A stretch of DNA of 64,000 nucleotides from Pasteurella bettyae CCUG 2042 (GCF_000262245.1 NZ_AJSX01000007.1:186001-250000); one strand, 5' to 3'; counted from the first letter of the stretch, positions 47,465 to 57,290 are shown. The notes: generated by a model from the letters alone, not told the origin. Numbers and translations: made by a program.

Positions 47465-48268
47465 ATGAAGCTGACATTGAACTCGGTTGGTGAAACTGCT
47501 TTAATAACCTTATACGCTAAAGCGATGGATTATAAATCAAAGAATTCTGTTCTAAAAGATCAAATCTCATGGGAGCTTTATTGTAAAATTGATTATGATT
47601 TTTCCAAGTTAAAAAATAAGTGGCTCTCCTATTATGGCATATTAGGAAGGGCGAAGACTTTTGATCAAGAAATTAGGAAATTTATAGAAGCTTCCCCAAA
47701 TTGTATTATTGTTTCCTTGGGTGCAGGATTAGATACTGAGTTTTATAGAGTTGATAATGGACAAATTGATTGGTACAACATTGATTTTCCTGAAACTATT
47801 ATAGCGAGAGAAAGTCTATTTGATAAACATCCTAGAGTTCATAATATTAGTAAATCGATACTGGATCCGAGTTGGGTTAATGATATAAAAACAGAAGGAC
47901 GAAATGTTTTATTTATTAGCGAAGGGGTTTTGATGTATTTGACAGAACAAGAGGTGAAGTTTTTGTTGACTACTTTAACGGATTCCTTTGATTACTTTAC
48001 AGCCTATTTTGATTTACTTTATAAAGGCATGGTAAAGAAAGGTAAGCATCATGATGTGGTAAAAAAAATGAATGTAGACTTTCTTTGGGGGAGCACTGAT
48101 GGTAGCGAAGTGGTAAAATTAAATCCTAAAATTAAGCAAATAGGCTTTATTAATTTTACTCATAATATGATGTCTTTAGTGAGTGGCTGGAAAAAATTAT
48201 TTTACCCTTTTATTTATATTTTTAATAATCGTATGGGCTTATATGAATATAAAAATAGTAGTAAGTGA
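47465..48268 (+). CDS. LCMT/PPM-family SAM-dependent O-methyltransferase
   Basis: This 267-residue protein has the SAM loop VSLGAGLDTEFYR near residue 85, an acidic residue in WYNIDFPETI, and LFISEGVLMYLTEQEV, the fingerprint of leucine carboxyl methyltransferase-like enzymes, which methylate carboxyl or hydroxyl groups of small molecules. It has an unusually strong ribosome site (GGAGGAATAAA) compared with its neighbours. It stands alone between a terminator and a gene-poor stretch rich in inverted repeats. The substrate is unknown; recent acquisition is inference. Confidence 0.75.
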   Translation: MKLTLNSVGETALITLYAKAMDYKSKNSVLKDQISWELYCKIDYDFSKLKNKWLSYYGILGRAKTFDQEIRKFIEASPNCIIVSLGAGLDTEFYRVDNGQIDWYNIDFPETIIARESLFDKHPRVHNISKSILDPSWVNDIKTEGRNVLFISEGVLMYLTEQEVKFLLTTLTDSFDYFTAYFDLLYKGMVKKGKHHDVVKKMNVDFLWGSTDGSEVVKLNPKIKQIGFINFTHNMMSLVSGWKKLFYPFIYIFNNRMGLYEYKNSSK

Positions 48269-48344
48269 TAATATAAAACATATTTGTATAAAAAGAGAAT
48301 GTTCAAAAGTTCAATAAACGAAAAAATAGAAGCTTTATATACAA

Positions 48345-48420
48345 AAGCTAAAGGCTAATCTGGCAGCCATGTTTAAAATCACCGTGACTGTCAGATTAAT
48401 TTCAGCGTATTTACTCTATC
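48345..48420 (-). other. Possible relic coding fragment with inverted repeat
   Basis: On the minus strand, roughly 25 codons read KYAEINLTVTVILNMAARLA and on to a stop at about 48345, with a stop shortly upstream. The DNA also has AATCTGGCAG/CTGTCAGATT arms (48357-48396, one mismatch). It may be the tail of a decayed transposase or a chance frame; I could not identify it. Confidence 0.25.
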
Positions 48421-48456
48421 CTATATTTAATAAGATGGTTGTAATGAATAAAATAT

Positions 48457-48516
48457 GAGAGTTTCCTTTTGAATTTAGATTTAATTTTATACCTATATTC
48501 CAAACAAGAAACTCTC
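48457..48516. repeat. Long inverted repeat downstream of the tlpA-ccdA-msrAB operon
   Basis: GAGAGTTTC (48457-48465) and GAAACTCTC (48508-48516) flank a 42-base AT-rich loop. It may act as the operon's terminator; the arms resemble the hairpins at 3980-4018 and 51741-51794. Confidence 0.5.
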
Positions 48517-48560
48517 AATCTTTATAACAAATTATCAGTTCAATTCTATAATTAGGCACA

Positions 48561-49037
48561 TCACATTATAAAATATCCCGCAATTTTTTTACTTTCCAAA
48601 TGCCCTGGAATCGTTTTCTTTAGGTTAAGAGCATCATCCAATATCAGATTAAATGGATAGCCTTTAACTTTGGCTTGTTTGATAAGTTCACCACTTTCAT
48701 CTAATAATACAGTAATATTTTTATAATCTAGCCCTTTATACCATTCAATAAATTTTTCTGTTGATTTTTCTCCTTTTTGATTTGGTGAAACGATAGTAAT
48801 AACTTCAAAAGTTTTATTGGGTTCTGCACTAAGCTCATCAATTTCCGCTAAACCTGCTAAACAAATTGGACACCATGATGCCCACATTTTTATATAAAGA
48901 TTTTTTCCTTTATATTTATCTAAAGTAACTATGTTGTTATTAAGATCTTTTAATTGAATGCCACTCATATTTTTTTCTGTATCTGCAAAAGCATTAAGGC
49001 TAAATAAGATAGTAATTAATCCAAGTAATTTTTTCAT
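48561..49037 (-). CDS. TlpA/thioredoxin-like periplasmic protein of the methionine-sulfoxide repair operon
   Basis: This 158-residue protein has signal peptide ending NAFA (about residue 18) and the thioredoxin active site WASWCPIC near residues 52-59. It is like the thioredoxin domain fused to MsrA-MsrB in Neisseria PilB, but here it is a separate gene. It probably passes electrons from the CcdA-like membrane protein to periplasmic MsrAB. It is the last gene of the msrAB operon. Confidence 0.88.
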   Translation of the reverse strand: MKKLLGLITILFSLNAFADTEKNMSGIQLKDLNNNIVTLDKYKGKNLYIKMWASWCPICLAGLAEIDELSAEPNKTFEVITIVSPNQKGEKSTEKFIEWYKGLDYKNITVLLDESGELIKQAKVKGYPFNLILDDALNLKKTIPGHLESKKIAGYFIM

Positions 49038-49054
49038 TTTGATTTTCTCCTATA

Positions 49055-49705
49055 CTACATAAAAATATGCAAATTATTAGTTATCAATAAAACGCCCATT
49101 AAAATAATGAGTAACCCACCGAAAATTTTAAATTTGTTTAAATGTTTATTTAATAGCTTTACTCTTTTTAATAATTCATCTGAAAAGAATGAAAAAATGA
49201 TAAAAGGTAAAGATAATCCTAATACATAAACAAACATCATTGCTCCACCATAAAGTGCTGAACCTTCATCACCAGATAAAGCTAATACGGATGCTAAAAT
49301 AGGTCCTATGCAAGGCGTCCATCCTAGACTAAACGTTAATCCTAATACAAAGGCTTCAAATGAAGAACTTTTTCCATTGGTTTTAATTTCAACTAATTTA
49401 GTTTTTTCTAAAAAATTTATTTTGATAAGACCTAACTGGTGAATACCTAAAATTATTACGATAACTCCCGCAATAATTCGAGTTACATCATTCAATAATA
49501 AATCACCTAAAAAACCGAAACTAAAGCCTAAACTAACAAATGTGAGTGATAATCCCATAATAAATAGGAAGGTATTTAATACTTTCTTACCACCTTTACT
49601 AAGTATTCCAAAATAAATTGGTATAATTGGGAAAATACAAGGTGATAAAAAAGAAGCCAATCCTGCTAAGAAAACACTACTGATAAGTAAATTCTGCTCT
49701 AACAT
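49055..49705 (-). CDS. CcdA/DsbD-family transmembrane thiol reductant transporter
   Basis: This 216-residue protein has six membrane helices and the paired conserved motifs FLSPCIFPIIPIYFG (residues about 19-33) and LGWTPCIGPILASVL (about 130-145). The two membrane cysteines carry electrons from cytoplasmic thioredoxin to the periplasm. It lies between msrAB (1-base gap) and the TlpA-like gene, so the three form one reducing pathway. Confidence 0.92.
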   Translation of the reverse strand: MLEQNLLISSVFLAGLASFLSPCIFPIIPIYFGILSKGGKKVLNTFLFIMGLSLTFVSLGFSFGFLGDLLLNDVTRIIAGVIVIILGIHQLGLIKINFLEKTKLVEIKTNGKSSSFEAFVLGLTFSLGWTPCIGPILASVLALSGDEGSALYGGAMMFVYVLGLSLPFIIFSFFSDELLKRVKLLNKHLNKFKIFGGLLIILMGVLLITNNLHIFM

Positions 49706-49706
49706 C

Positions 49707-50798
49707 TTATTTACCCTTTACTAGATTAATTAAATAACCATAATTTTCTTTTTCCATCTGGGATAATGGGATAAATTTGATAGACGCACTGTTAATACAA
49801 TAACGTAAACCGCCTTTATCTTTGGGACCATCATCAAAAACATGCCCTAAATGAGCTTGACCACTACGACTTAATACTTCTGTTCTTAGCATATTAAAGC
49901 TGGTATCTTGCGCATAAGTAACTACATTTTTATCGATAGGTTGGGTGAAACTTGGCCAGCCACATCCAGAATCATATTTATCTGCTGAAGAAAATAACGG
50001 TTCTCCCGTAGTAATATCAACATAAATTCCTGGTTCTTTATTATCCCAATATTCATTACTGAAAGAATGCTCAGTATTTTTCTTTTGTGTAACGCTATAT
50101 TGCAGCGGCGTTAATTTCTCTTTTAATTCTGCATCACTAGGTTTTGGATAATCTTTCGGATCAATAATGATATTATTCGCTTGTTCTAAATCTATATGGC
50201 AGTAACCATTCGGATTTTTTTTCAAATAATCCTGATGATATTCTTCTGCAAGAACGTAATTTTTAAGTGGTTCAACTTCAACCTGAATTTTGTCTTTATA
50301 TTTTTTTTGTTGAGCCTCAATCTCTTTCAAAATAATTTCCTTATCTCGTTCATTTTGATAATAAATTCCTGTGCGATACTGTCTTCCACGATCATTACCT
50401 TGTTTATTAACACTTGTTGGATCAATAACTTGAAAATAATATTTAAGTAATTTTGATAATGAAACCTTGTTAGCATCATAAGTAATTTTTACAGTCTCAG
50501 CATGATCTGTTGCTTTTATGAGATGATAATTTGTCTTATCTGTTCTACCATTGGCATATCCTGAGGTAGCATCTTTTACGCCATATATTTTTTCCATATA
50601 TGCCTCGATTCCCCAAAAACAGCCTCCCGCTAGGTAAATGCTACGAATATCTTCAGATTCTGATTGATACATTTTATTCTCCATCGTATTTTTCTTAACA
50701 TCACTTGCTATAACTGGAAAAGTCAACATACTCATTGTTGATACTAATGTCAGTAAGAATGTAGAGTACTTCATTTTTTTCTCTATCAAAAAGCTCAT
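49707..50798 (-). CDS. msrAB: Periplasmic peptide-methionine sulfoxide reductase MsrAB
   Basis: This 363-residue protein starts at ATG 50798 with AAGGAAAATACT upstream; a second ATG at 50774 is possible. It has an N-terminal signal-like segment, then MsrA with catalytic Cys in [13 protein letters not shown] (about residue 58) and MsrB with [11 protein letters not shown] and the resolving/catalytic [11 protein letters not shown]. It repairs both stereoisomers of oxidised methionine in exported proteins. It is divergent from an ECF sigma factor, which controls msrAB in H. influenzae. Confidence 0.93.
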   Translation of the reverse strand: MSFLIEKKMKYSTFLLTLVSTMSMLTFPVIASDVKKNTMENKMYQSESEDIRSIYLAGGCFWGIEAYMEKIYGVKDATSGYANGRTDKTNYHLIKATDHAETVKITYDANKVSLSKLLKYYFQVIDPTSVNKQGNDRGRQYRTGIYYQNERDKEIILKEIEAQQKKYKDKIQVEVEPLKNYVLAEEYHQDYLKKNPNGYCHIDLEQANNIIIDPKDYPKPSDAELKEKLTPLQYSVTQKKNTEHSFSNEYWDNKEPGIYVDITTGEPLFSSADKYDSGCGWPSFTQPIDKNVVTYAQDTSFNMLRTEVLSRSGQAHLGHVFDDGPKDKGGLRYCINSASIKFIPLSQMEKENYGYLINLVKGK

Positions 50799-50840
50799 AG
50801 TATTTTCCTTTTTTTGCTAAAATGAATGAAATCTATTAAT

Positions 50841-50867
50841 AAATGAAAGAAAATTCCTCTTTCATTT
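50841..50867. promoter_or_regulatory. Perfect inverted repeat in the msrAB/sigma-factor divergent promoter region
   Basis: AAATGAAAGA (50841-50850) and TCTTTCATTT (50858-50867) form a 10-bp perfect dyad with a 7-base centre. The ECF-like element TAGTCGTCATAAC follows at about 50871-50883. It could be an operator or a small terminator. Confidence 0.4.
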
Positions 50868-50934
50868 TATTAGTCGTCATAACAACAAAATTCTGACAAA
50901 AATTTTTATTTTTTTTGAAAAAATTTATAACCAT

Positions 50935-51504
50935 ATGTTAATAAAAGAAATTTCATCAAAATTTTCTGACAAACAAATCTCAGAAATTCGATCGCAAATG
51001 CTAAAATTTGCTCAATTACAATTAAATGACCGTATTTCAGCAGAAGATATGGTACAAGAAGCGCTACTAAGTGCAGTTAAAAATATTGATAATTTTCGCC
51101 ATCAAGCTGCGTTAAAAACTTGGATTTTCGCTATACTAAAAAATAAGATTATTGACTATTTACGCCAAAAAGATCGCTTTGTTAACGAAAGTGAACTAAT
51201 TACTGATGAAAATACTAACTCATTTTTTGATGATAATGGGCATTGGCGTAATGAATACTCTCCCACTCGGTGGCAAGAAGATATTGTTTATTCAAAAGAA
51301 TTCTGGATTTTATTTGAAATTTGTTTAACCAAACTCCCAGCAAAACAAGCGAGAGTATTTATGATGCGTGAATATTTAGATGCATCTTCAGATGAAATTT
51401 GCCAAACAATTAATATTACACAAGATAATTTATATACATTAATATATCGTGCAAGATTGCAATTGCAGCAGTGTTTATCTAAAAGACTCAAAGAAGGTGA
51501 ATAA
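50935..51504 (+). CDS. ECF-family RNA polymerase sigma factor (RpoE2-like)
   Basis: This 189-residue protein has region 2 (AEDMVQEALLSAVKNIDNFRHQAALKTWIFAILKNKIIDYLRQ) and region 4 (LPAKQARVFMMREYLDASSDEICQTINITQDNLYTLIYRARLQLQ). It is followed by a small zinc-finger protein whose start overlaps its stop (TAATG), the usual sigma/anti-sigma pairing. The divergent msrAB operon suggests it responds to oxidative or hypochlorite stress, as reported for the H. influenzae counterpart. Confidence 0.92.
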   Translation: MLIKEISSKFSDKQISEIRSQMLKFAQLQLNDRISAEDMVQEALLSAVKNIDNFRHQAALKTWIFAILKNKIIDYLRQKDRFVNESELITDENTNSFFDDNGHWRNEYSPTRWQEDIVYSKEFWILFEICLTKLPAKQARVFMMREYLDASSDEICQTINITQDNLYTLIYRARLQLQQCLSKRLKEGE

Positions 51505-51692
51505 TGAACTGCCAACAAGCCACTAAACTGATTTCAGATTCAAAAGAACGAGAACTTAATTGGCAAGAAAAAATAGGAGTTAAATCACATTTAGTTATTT
51601 GTCCTCATTGCCGTAACTTTAAGCAACATTGCGATAACCTCAGTAAACTAATGAAAGATTTTGCAGACGGGAAAATAGATAAGTCATTGTAA
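51504..51692 (+). CDS. Small zinc-finger anti-sigma factor
   Basis: This 62-residue protein has the zinc motif HLVICPHC (H-x3-C-x2-C) near residues 29-36 and an N-terminal CQQA cysteine, the pattern of zf-HC2/ZAS anti-sigma domains. No membrane segment is present, so it is a cytoplasmic, probably redox-sensing inhibitor of the sigma factor. The H. influenzae counterpart is known, as I recall, as HrsE. Start codon overlaps the sigma gene. Confidence 0.8.
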   Translation: MNCQQATKLISDSKERELNWQEKIGVKSHLVICPHCRNFKQHCDNLSKLMKDFADGKIDKSL

Positions 51693-51733
51693 ATGATATG
51701 TAGGAGATCAGACTTGAGCTGACACTTCGACAT

Positions 51734-51797
51734 AAAAAATGAGAGTAACTTGTTTCGATTAAATTTAAAGAAATCATATCAACAAGTTACTCTCGCT
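51734..51797. terminator. Terminator between convergent anti-sigma and DUF945 genes
   Basis: A perfect 14-bp stem, GAGAGTAACTTGTT (51741-51754) with AACAAGTTACTCTC (51781-51794), has a 26-base loop. The minus strand continues ATTTTTTATG, and the plus strand GCTTTTATC. Confidence 0.75.
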
Positions 51798-51821
51798 TTT
51801 ATCATAATCTATCTTATTAGA

Positions 51822-53291
51822 TTAATGGTGTTGTAGCATAAGTGCAAAAATCATCATTGAAATATATTCTTCTGGGATCTCATGATCATTTAATTTCAAT
51901 TTACCATTTTCTAAACGTAAATCTAATTTAACGGATTTCTCATCTTCCACAATAACATTTTGCTGATGTAAATCTTTTATTAATTGATCAATCTCTTGTT
52001 GAACTTGTTTATCAGACTTTTCATTTGTCTTCTCGGATAGACTATCAATATAATGATACAAGTTAGCTAAAGCAGATTTATCTACATAAGTACTCCATGA
52101 TAATTGCTTAAATAAAGATAAAAACTTACCTGATTTTAAAGTTCTATTTAAGTCAACGTTAGCCAACTCAATATTTATATTATGGCTCATTAAACCTTTA
52201 TCATTTTTAATCGAGAACGGCAAAATTTGCAAGTGCGGTTGATTTTTTAAAATTTCCATCAACAAACTATCAACGGCTTTATTATCCTCTAAGAGCGCAG
52301 CATCAGACAATTTATTTAGTGCCGAAGCTAATAAATGCTCAGCCTTTACATTAATTACCACTTCACCTAAATTTTTCTGATTAAATGTAACCGCAGATAA
52401 TTTATTTTTTGAATCATAATTTAAAAAGCCATCATTCTCGGTAGCTTGATAGGAAAAATTCCATTGGTCAAACTGCATCATTGATAATCCATTAACCTCT
52501 GGCTTTTCATAATGGTAACTATATTTTAAATTACCCAATATGCCATCATAATTACCTAAATATAATTTTTGACTATCAGTAATCTCTGCTTGCCCTTTTA
52601 AATCTTGCATAGCGATATCCAAAGATTGCAATTTATTTTTAGTTTCATCGCCATATTCAAAGCTTTTTAGTTGTTCTCCTGATAAGGTTATCTTAGCATC
52701 TTGCAAACTATAATCGTATTTACCCTCCCCTTCTTTATTCACATCAAACTTTATAGATGCATCTGACCAGCTTGCTTTTATATCATCTGAAGACTCAAAT
52801 TCACCTGCTGCAATAAATAAAGCACCTTTTAATTGTTGCGCATAAGTTAATGTCAACTCGGTATTAAGTGGGATTTTATCTTTTACTGTATCAAACAAAA
52901 TTTGTGTTTGTTCATTTTTAACCAATTGACTTGTTTCTGAAAAAATTGCAGGTGTAAAATTAAGTTGACGAACCAAATTTAATGGCAATGGCCCATGGTA
53001 TAATTTACTTTCAAAAGGCAATTTTCCTTTTTTGTTTTGATCTTTTAAAGAGGTATATTCAATTGCATAATGAATATCTGATGAAAATAAACCGCGTTCA
53101 AAGCTTACATCAGTAATTTTTAACTCATAATTTAACTCTTTAACTATATCCAATTGAGATAATTGTTGATTAACTCGATCAAGTTGATATTGATGCTCTG
53201 TTTCTGCGGTTTTTCCTGTAAACCATGCACCACCTGTCCAAACCGCCCCCAACGCAATAATCACAGCTGCTGCTAATTTAGATTTATTCAT
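51822..53291 (-). CDS. YdgA-family protein (DUF945)
   Basis: This 489-residue protein has an N-terminal membrane anchor or signal (AAAVIIALGAVWTGGAWFTG) and a large periplasmic region of repeating beta-rich units with YHGPLPLNLVRQL, a family landmark. YdgA-like proteins are envelope proteins of unproven function. The gene stands alone between a terminator and the dnaK promoter region. A USS lies near 52232. Confidence 0.8.
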   Translation of the reverse strand: MNKSKLAAAVIIALGAVWTGGAWFTGKTAETEHQYQLDRVNQQLSQLDIVKELNYELKITDVSFERGLFSSDIHYAIEYTSLKDQNKKGKLPFESKLYHGPLPLNLVRQLNFTPAIFSETSQLVKNEQTQILFDTVKDKIPLNTELTLTYAQQLKGALFIAAGEFESSDDIKASWSDASIKFDVNKEGEGKYDYSLQDAKITLSGEQLKSFEYGDETKNKLQSLDIAMQDLKGQAEITDSQKLYLGNYDGILGNLKYSYHYEKPEVNGLSMMQFDQWNFSYQATENDGFLNYDSKNKLSAVTFNQKNLGEVVINVKAEHLLASALNKLSDAALLEDNKAVDSLLMEILKNQPHLQILPFSIKNDKGLMSHNINIELANVDLNRTLKSGKFLSLFKQLSWSTYVDKSALANLYHYIDSLSEKTNEKSDKQVQQEIDQLIKDLHQQNVIVEDEKSVKLDLRLENGKLKLNDHEIPEEYISMMIFALMLQHH

Positions 53292-53455
53292 AAAGTTAAT
53301 TTCCTATTTTTATTCTGTAAGTGATGTTTAAACTATCATAGTTTAAGATTTTTTTCGAGTTATTCATTTAGCATACTGATAAACCAAGCTTTATCATGAT
53401 TTTTATAATATAGGGCAATATTCAATAAAAAATCTAAAAAATTTTAGTAATCACC

Positions 53456-53483
53456 CTTGAACTTTATCTGAATGTCCTTATTT
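53456..53483 (+). promoter_or_regulatory. Distal sigma-32-like promoter of dnaK-dnaJ
   Basis: CTTGAAC (53456-53462), 13-base spacer, CCTTATTT (53476-53483). It fits the heat-shock pattern CTTGAAA-N11-15-CCCCATNT, less well at the -10. Confidence 0.5.
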
Positions 53484-53539
53484 ATGGTAACAAGAATAAA
53501 TGGAAACGTTTCTTCAAAAAGAAATTTATCAAAATTGCT

Positions 53540-53567
53540 CTTGAAATATCGAAACGCATCCACATCT
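53540..53567 (+). promoter_or_regulatory. Proximal sigma-32-like promoter of dnaK-dnaJ
   Basis: CTTGAAA (53540-53546), 13-base spacer, CCACATCT (53560-53567), a near-perfect match to the heat-shock consensus. It lies about 45 bases before the dnaK start. The remainder of the 53292-53616 spacer shows no gene. Confidence 0.8.
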
Positions 53568-53616
53568 TAGGAATACGTAAATAAATTACGAAACGAATTT
53601 AATCAGGAGACTCAAA

Positions 53617-55527
53617 ATGGGAAAAATTATTGGTATTGACTTAGGTACAACAAACTCTTGTGTAGCTGTAATGGATGGTGACAAACCACGCGTTATTGAA
53701 AATGCAGAAGGTGATCGTACAACGCCATCAATTATTGCTTATACTGCTGACAACGAAACCTTAGTTGGTCAACCAGCAAAACGCCAAGCAGTGACTAATC
53801 CACAAAATACATTATTTGCAATTAAACGTTTAATTGGTCGTCGTTTTAGCGATGCAGAAGTACAACGTGATGTAAACATTATGCCATTCAAAATCACTGA
53901 AGCAGACAATGGTGATGCATGGGTGAATGTAAAAGGTGAAAAATTAGCACCGCCACAAATCTCTGCTGAAGTATTGAAAAAAATGAAAAAAACTGCAGAA
54001 GATTTCTTGGGTGAAACAGTAACTGAAGCAGTTATCACTGTGCCAGCATATTTTAATGATGCTCAACGTCAAGCAACAAAAGATGCAGGTCGTATCGCTG
54101 GTCTTGATGTTAAACGTATTATCAATGAACCAACAGCTGCAGCTCTAGCATATGGCTTAGACAAAGGCACTGGTAATAAAACTATCGCAGTTTATGACTT
54201 GGGTGGTGGTACATTCGACTTATCAATCATTGAAATTGATGAAGTGGGTGGTGAAAAAACTTTTGAAGTATTAGCAACTAACGGTGATACTCATTTAGGT
54301 GGTGAAGACTTTGACAATCGTGTAATCAACTACTTAGTAGATGAATTCAAAAAAGAACAAGGTGTTGATTTACGTAACGATCCATTAGCAATGCAACGTT
54401 TAAAAGAAGCAGGTGAAAAAGCTAAAATTGAACTTTCATCAGCTCAACAAACTGATGTGAATTTACCATATATCACTGCAGATGCTACTGGTCCAAAACA
54501 CTTAAATATTAAATTAACTCGTGCAAAATTAGAAGCATTAGTAGAAGACTTAGTGGCTCGTTCATTAGACCCTGTAAAAGTTGCCTTGAACGATGCTGGT
54601 TTAAGTGTGAGTCAAATTGATGATGTTATCTTAGTTGGTGGTCAAACTCGTATGCCATTAGTACAACAAAAGGTAGCTGATTTCTTTGGCAAAGAACCAC
54701 GTAAAGACGTAAACCCTGATGAAGCGGTTGCTGTAGGTGCTGCTGTTCAAGGTGGCGTGTTATCTGGTAATGTGACAGATGTGTTATTATTAGACGTTAC
54801 ACCATTATCATTAGGTATCGAAACGATGGGCGGTGTGATGACAACTCTTATTGAGAAAAACACAACGATCCCAACTAAGAAATCACAAGTATTCTCTACA
54901 GCAGAAGATAACCAAAGTGCGGTAACAATTCACGTACTTCAAGGTGAACGTAAACAAGCGTCAGCAAATAAATCTTTAGGTCAATTTAACCTAGAAGGTA
55001 TTAATCCTGCTCCTCGTGGCATGCCTCAAATTGAAGTAACCTTTGATATTGATGCGGATGGTATTATCCACGTATCAGCTAAAGATAAAGGTACAGGTAA
55101 AGAACAAAAAATCACTATCAAAGCTTCTTCTGGTTTAAGTGATGAAGAAATTCAACAAATGGTACGCGATGCTGAAGCTAATGCAGAAGCTGACCGCAAA
55201 TTTGAAGAATTAGTACAAACACGTAACCAAGCTGATGCTTTAGTTCATGCAACTCGTAAACAATTAACTGAAGCGGGTGATAAATTATCTGCTGAAGATA
55301 AAGCTCCAATTGAAACTGCAGTAAATGAACTTGAAGCAGCAACTAAAGGTGAAGATAAAGATGCTATCGAAGCAAAAATTCAAGCATTAATTCAAGTTTC
55401 TGAAAAATTAATGCAAGCAGCTCAACAGCAAGCACAAGCTGATGCAAATGCACAACAATCTCAAGATGGTAAAGCTGGCGATGATGTTGTAGATGCTGAA
55501 TTTGAAGAAGTTAAAGATAATAAATAA
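53617..55527 (+). CDS. dnaK: Hsp70 chaperone DnaK
   Basis: This 636-residue protein has the ATPase domain with [31 protein letters not shown] and [11 protein letters not shown], linker [15 protein letters not shown] near residue 390, substrate-binding domain, and acidic tail ending [13 protein letters not shown]. It folds and refolds proteins with DnaJ and GrpE. The start follows CAGGAGACTCAAA, a strong ribosome site. dnaJ lies downstream after a hairpin. Confidence 0.98.
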   Translation: MGKIIGIDLGTTNSCVAVMDGDKPRVIENAEGDRTTPSIIAYTADNETLVGQPAKRQAVTNPQNTLFAIKRLIGRRFSDAEVQRDVNIMPFKITEADNGDAWVNVKGEKLAPPQISAEVLKKMKKTAEDFLGETVTEAVITVPAYFNDAQRQATKDAGRIAGLDVKRIINEPTAAALAYGLDKGTGNKTIAVYDLGGGTFDLSIIEIDEVGGEKTFEVLATNGDTHLGGEDFDNRVINYLVDEFKKEQGVDLRNDPLAMQRLKEAGEKAKIELSSAQQTDVNLPYITADATGPKHLNIKLTRAKLEALVEDLVARSLDPVKVALNDAGLSVSQIDDVILVGGQTRMPLVQQKVADFFGKEPRKDVNPDEAVAVGAAVQGGVLSGNVTDVLLLDVTPLSLGIETMGGVMTTLIEKNTTIPTKKSQVFSTAEDNQSAVTIHVLQGERKQASANKSLGQFNLEGINPAPRGMPQIEVTFDIDADGIIHVSAKDKGTGKEQKITIKASSGLSDEEIQQMVRDAEANAEADRKFEELVQTRNQADALVHATRKQLTEAGDKLSAEDKAPIETAVNELEAATKGEDKDAIEAKIQALIQVSEKLMQAAQQQAQADANAQQSQDGKAGDDVVDAEFEEVKDNK

Positions 55528-55548
55528 TTCATCTTCAATTAACTCATT

Positions 55549-55573
55549 AAGGGCGTAGCAATACGCCCTTTTG
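55549..55573 (+). terminator. Intercistronic hairpin between dnaK and dnaJ
   Basis: AAGGGCGTA (55549-55557) pairs with TACGCCCTT (55562-55570) across a 4-base loop, followed by TT. It probably lowers dnaJ expression relative to dnaK. Confidence 0.7.
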
Positions 55574-55585
55574 GTATATAAGAAA

Positions 55586-56710
55586 ATGGCAAAGAAAGAT
55601 TATTATGAAACGCTGGGTATTAATAAAGGTGCGGATGAAAAAGAAATCAAACGTGCTTATAAACGCCTAGCAATGAAATATCACCCAGATAGAACCAATG
55701 GTGATAAAGACGCTGAAGAAAAATTCAAAGAAGTCAACGAAGCATACGAAATCCTTATGGATAAAGAAAAACGAGCAGCTTACGACCAATATGGACACTC
55801 TGCTTTTGAACAAGGTGGATTTGGTGGTGCTGGTGGCTTTAGCGGTGGATTCGGCGGTTTTGGTGGTTTTGAAGATATCTTCAGTGAAATGTTTGGCGGT
55901 GGTAGCCGTCAACGTGTAGTACGTGGTGAAGATTTACGTTATGACATTGAGATTAGTTTAGAAGAAGCCGTTCGAGGTACCACAAAAGACATTAAAATTG
56001 ATACTTTAGTTGCTTGTGATCATTGTAATGGCTCTGGTGCAGAAAATGGCTCTAAAGTAGAAACCTGCCCAACTTGTCACGGCTCAGGTCGTATTCGCCG
56101 ACAACAAGGTTTCTTTATGACAGAAACCGCATGCCCAACATGTCATGGTACAGGTAAAAAAATTGAAAAAGCTTGTAAGCATTGCCATGGTGACGGCAGA
56201 CTCCATAAGAAAAAGAATCTTTCCGTCAAAATTCCTGCAGGCGTGGATACCGGTAATCAATTACGTCTATCAGGTGAAGGGGCAGCAGGTGAAAATGGTG
56301 CTCCAGCAGGTGACTTATATGTTGTGATTCATGTAAAAAATCACCATATATTTGAACGTGATGGCAGTAACTTATATTGTGAAGTACCAATTAGTTTTAC
56401 AATGGCAGCTCTAGGCGGTGAAATTGAAGTACCAACATTAGATGGCCGTGTAAAATTAAAGATTCCAGAAGAAACACAAACGGGTAAGCTTTTCCGTATG
56501 CGTGGCAAAGGGGTAATGTCCACAAGATCAGGCTATGCTGGGGATTTAATCTGTAAAATTACGGTAGAAACCCCTGTGAAATTAAATGAAGAACAAAAAG
56601 AGCTATTAAGAAAACTTGAAGATAGTTTAGAGGGGCAATCAAAGCAACGCCCTAAATCATCAAGCTTTTTAGATGGTGTAAAAAAATTCTTCGATAACCT
56701 AGGTAAATAG
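55586..56710 (+). CDS. dnaJ: Hsp40 co-chaperone DnaJ
   Basis: This protein has 374 residues from ATG 55586; five codons of upstream open frame are ignored because [11 protein letters not shown] is the conserved start. The J domain has HPD (about residues 33-35), followed by a Gly/Phe-rich linker, four zinc repeats ([32 protein letters not shown]), and a substrate-binding C-terminal domain. It delivers unfolded proteins to DnaK and stimulates its ATPase. Confidence 0.97.
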   Translation: MAKKDYYETLGINKGADEKEIKRAYKRLAMKYHPDRTNGDKDAEEKFKEVNEAYEILMDKEKRAAYDQYGHSAFEQGGFGGAGGFSGGFGGFGGFEDIFSEMFGGGSRQRVVRGEDLRYDIEISLEEAVRGTTKDIKIDTLVACDHCNGSGAENGSKVETCPTCHGSGRIRRQQGFFMTETACPTCHGTGKKIEKACKHCHGDGRLHKKKNLSVKIPAGVDTGNQLRLSGEGAAGENGAPAGDLYVVIHVKNHHIFERDGSNLYCEVPISFTMAALGGEIEVPTLDGRVKLKIPEETQTGKLFRMRGKGVMSTRSGYAGDLICKITVETPVKLNEEQKELLRKLEDSLEGQSKQRPKSSSFLDGVKKFFDNLGK

Positions 56711-56724
56711 GTTTAACCTAAAAT

Positions 56725-56766
56725 AAAAGTGCGGTAGAAATTTTAAAAATTCTTACCGCACTTTTT
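56725..56766. terminator. dnaJ/sspB convergent terminator, inverted USS pair
   Basis: AAAAGTGCGGTA (56725-56736) and TACCGCACTTTT (from 56754) form the arms, with T-run. Both contain a full USS. Confidence 0.85.
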
Positions 56767-56812
56767 CAATCTAAAGGCTACATTAGTTAGATATAAAAAG
56801 ATCTTGCCTTTC

Positions 56813-57289
56813 TCATTTTACAATACGTAAATGTGAAGATGACTTTTTATCTGTTGTTTTCTTCGTTTTTGCTTTAGTTTCTTGCTTTGAATCATCCACT
56901 ACATTGATAAAATTATTAGGTTGATCAGTTGTCGCTAGGCTAGGTGCCTTATCTAACTCATCATAAATAGCTTCAGGCTCAAACATTACTCCATCACCAT
57001 TTTCACGTGCATAAATAGCTAACGCAGCGCCCATAGGAATATAAATCTCACGAGGAATACCTTGGAAACGAGCATTAAAGGTAATTGCCTCATTGGTTAA
57101 TTGTAAATTTGCTACCGCACTTGTGGAAAGATTCAATACAATTTGGCCATCTTTCACATATTCTTGTGGTACATCTACCCCATAATAAGTTGCATCGACT
57201 ACTAGGTATGGTGTAAATATATTATCAATTAACCAATCATAATAGGCTCTTAATAAATAAGGGCGCTTTGGTGATGAGTTATTTTCCAT
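56813..57289 (-). CDS. sspB: ClpXP adaptor SspB
   Basis: This protein has about 158 residues from ATG 57289 (MENNSSPKRPYLL). An ATG at 57301 inside sspA is possible but lengthens the N-terminus beyond the family norm. The dimeric substrate-binding domain has RPYLLRAYYDWLIDN, FNARFQGIPREIYIP and AIYARENGDGVMFEPE. A flexible linker leads to the terminal ClpX-binding peptide LRIVK, similar to LRVVK in E. coli. It delivers ssrA-tagged proteins to ClpXP. It is coupled to sspA. Confidence 0.93.
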   Translation of the reverse strand: MENNSSPKRPYLLRAYYDWLIDNIFTPYLVVDATYYGVDVPQEYVKDGQIVLNLSTSAVANLQLTNEAITFNARFQGIPREIYIPMGAALAIYARENGDGVMFEPEAIYDELDKAPSLATTDQPNNFINVVDDSKQETKAKTKKTTDKKSSSHLRIVK

Positions 57290-57290
57290 C

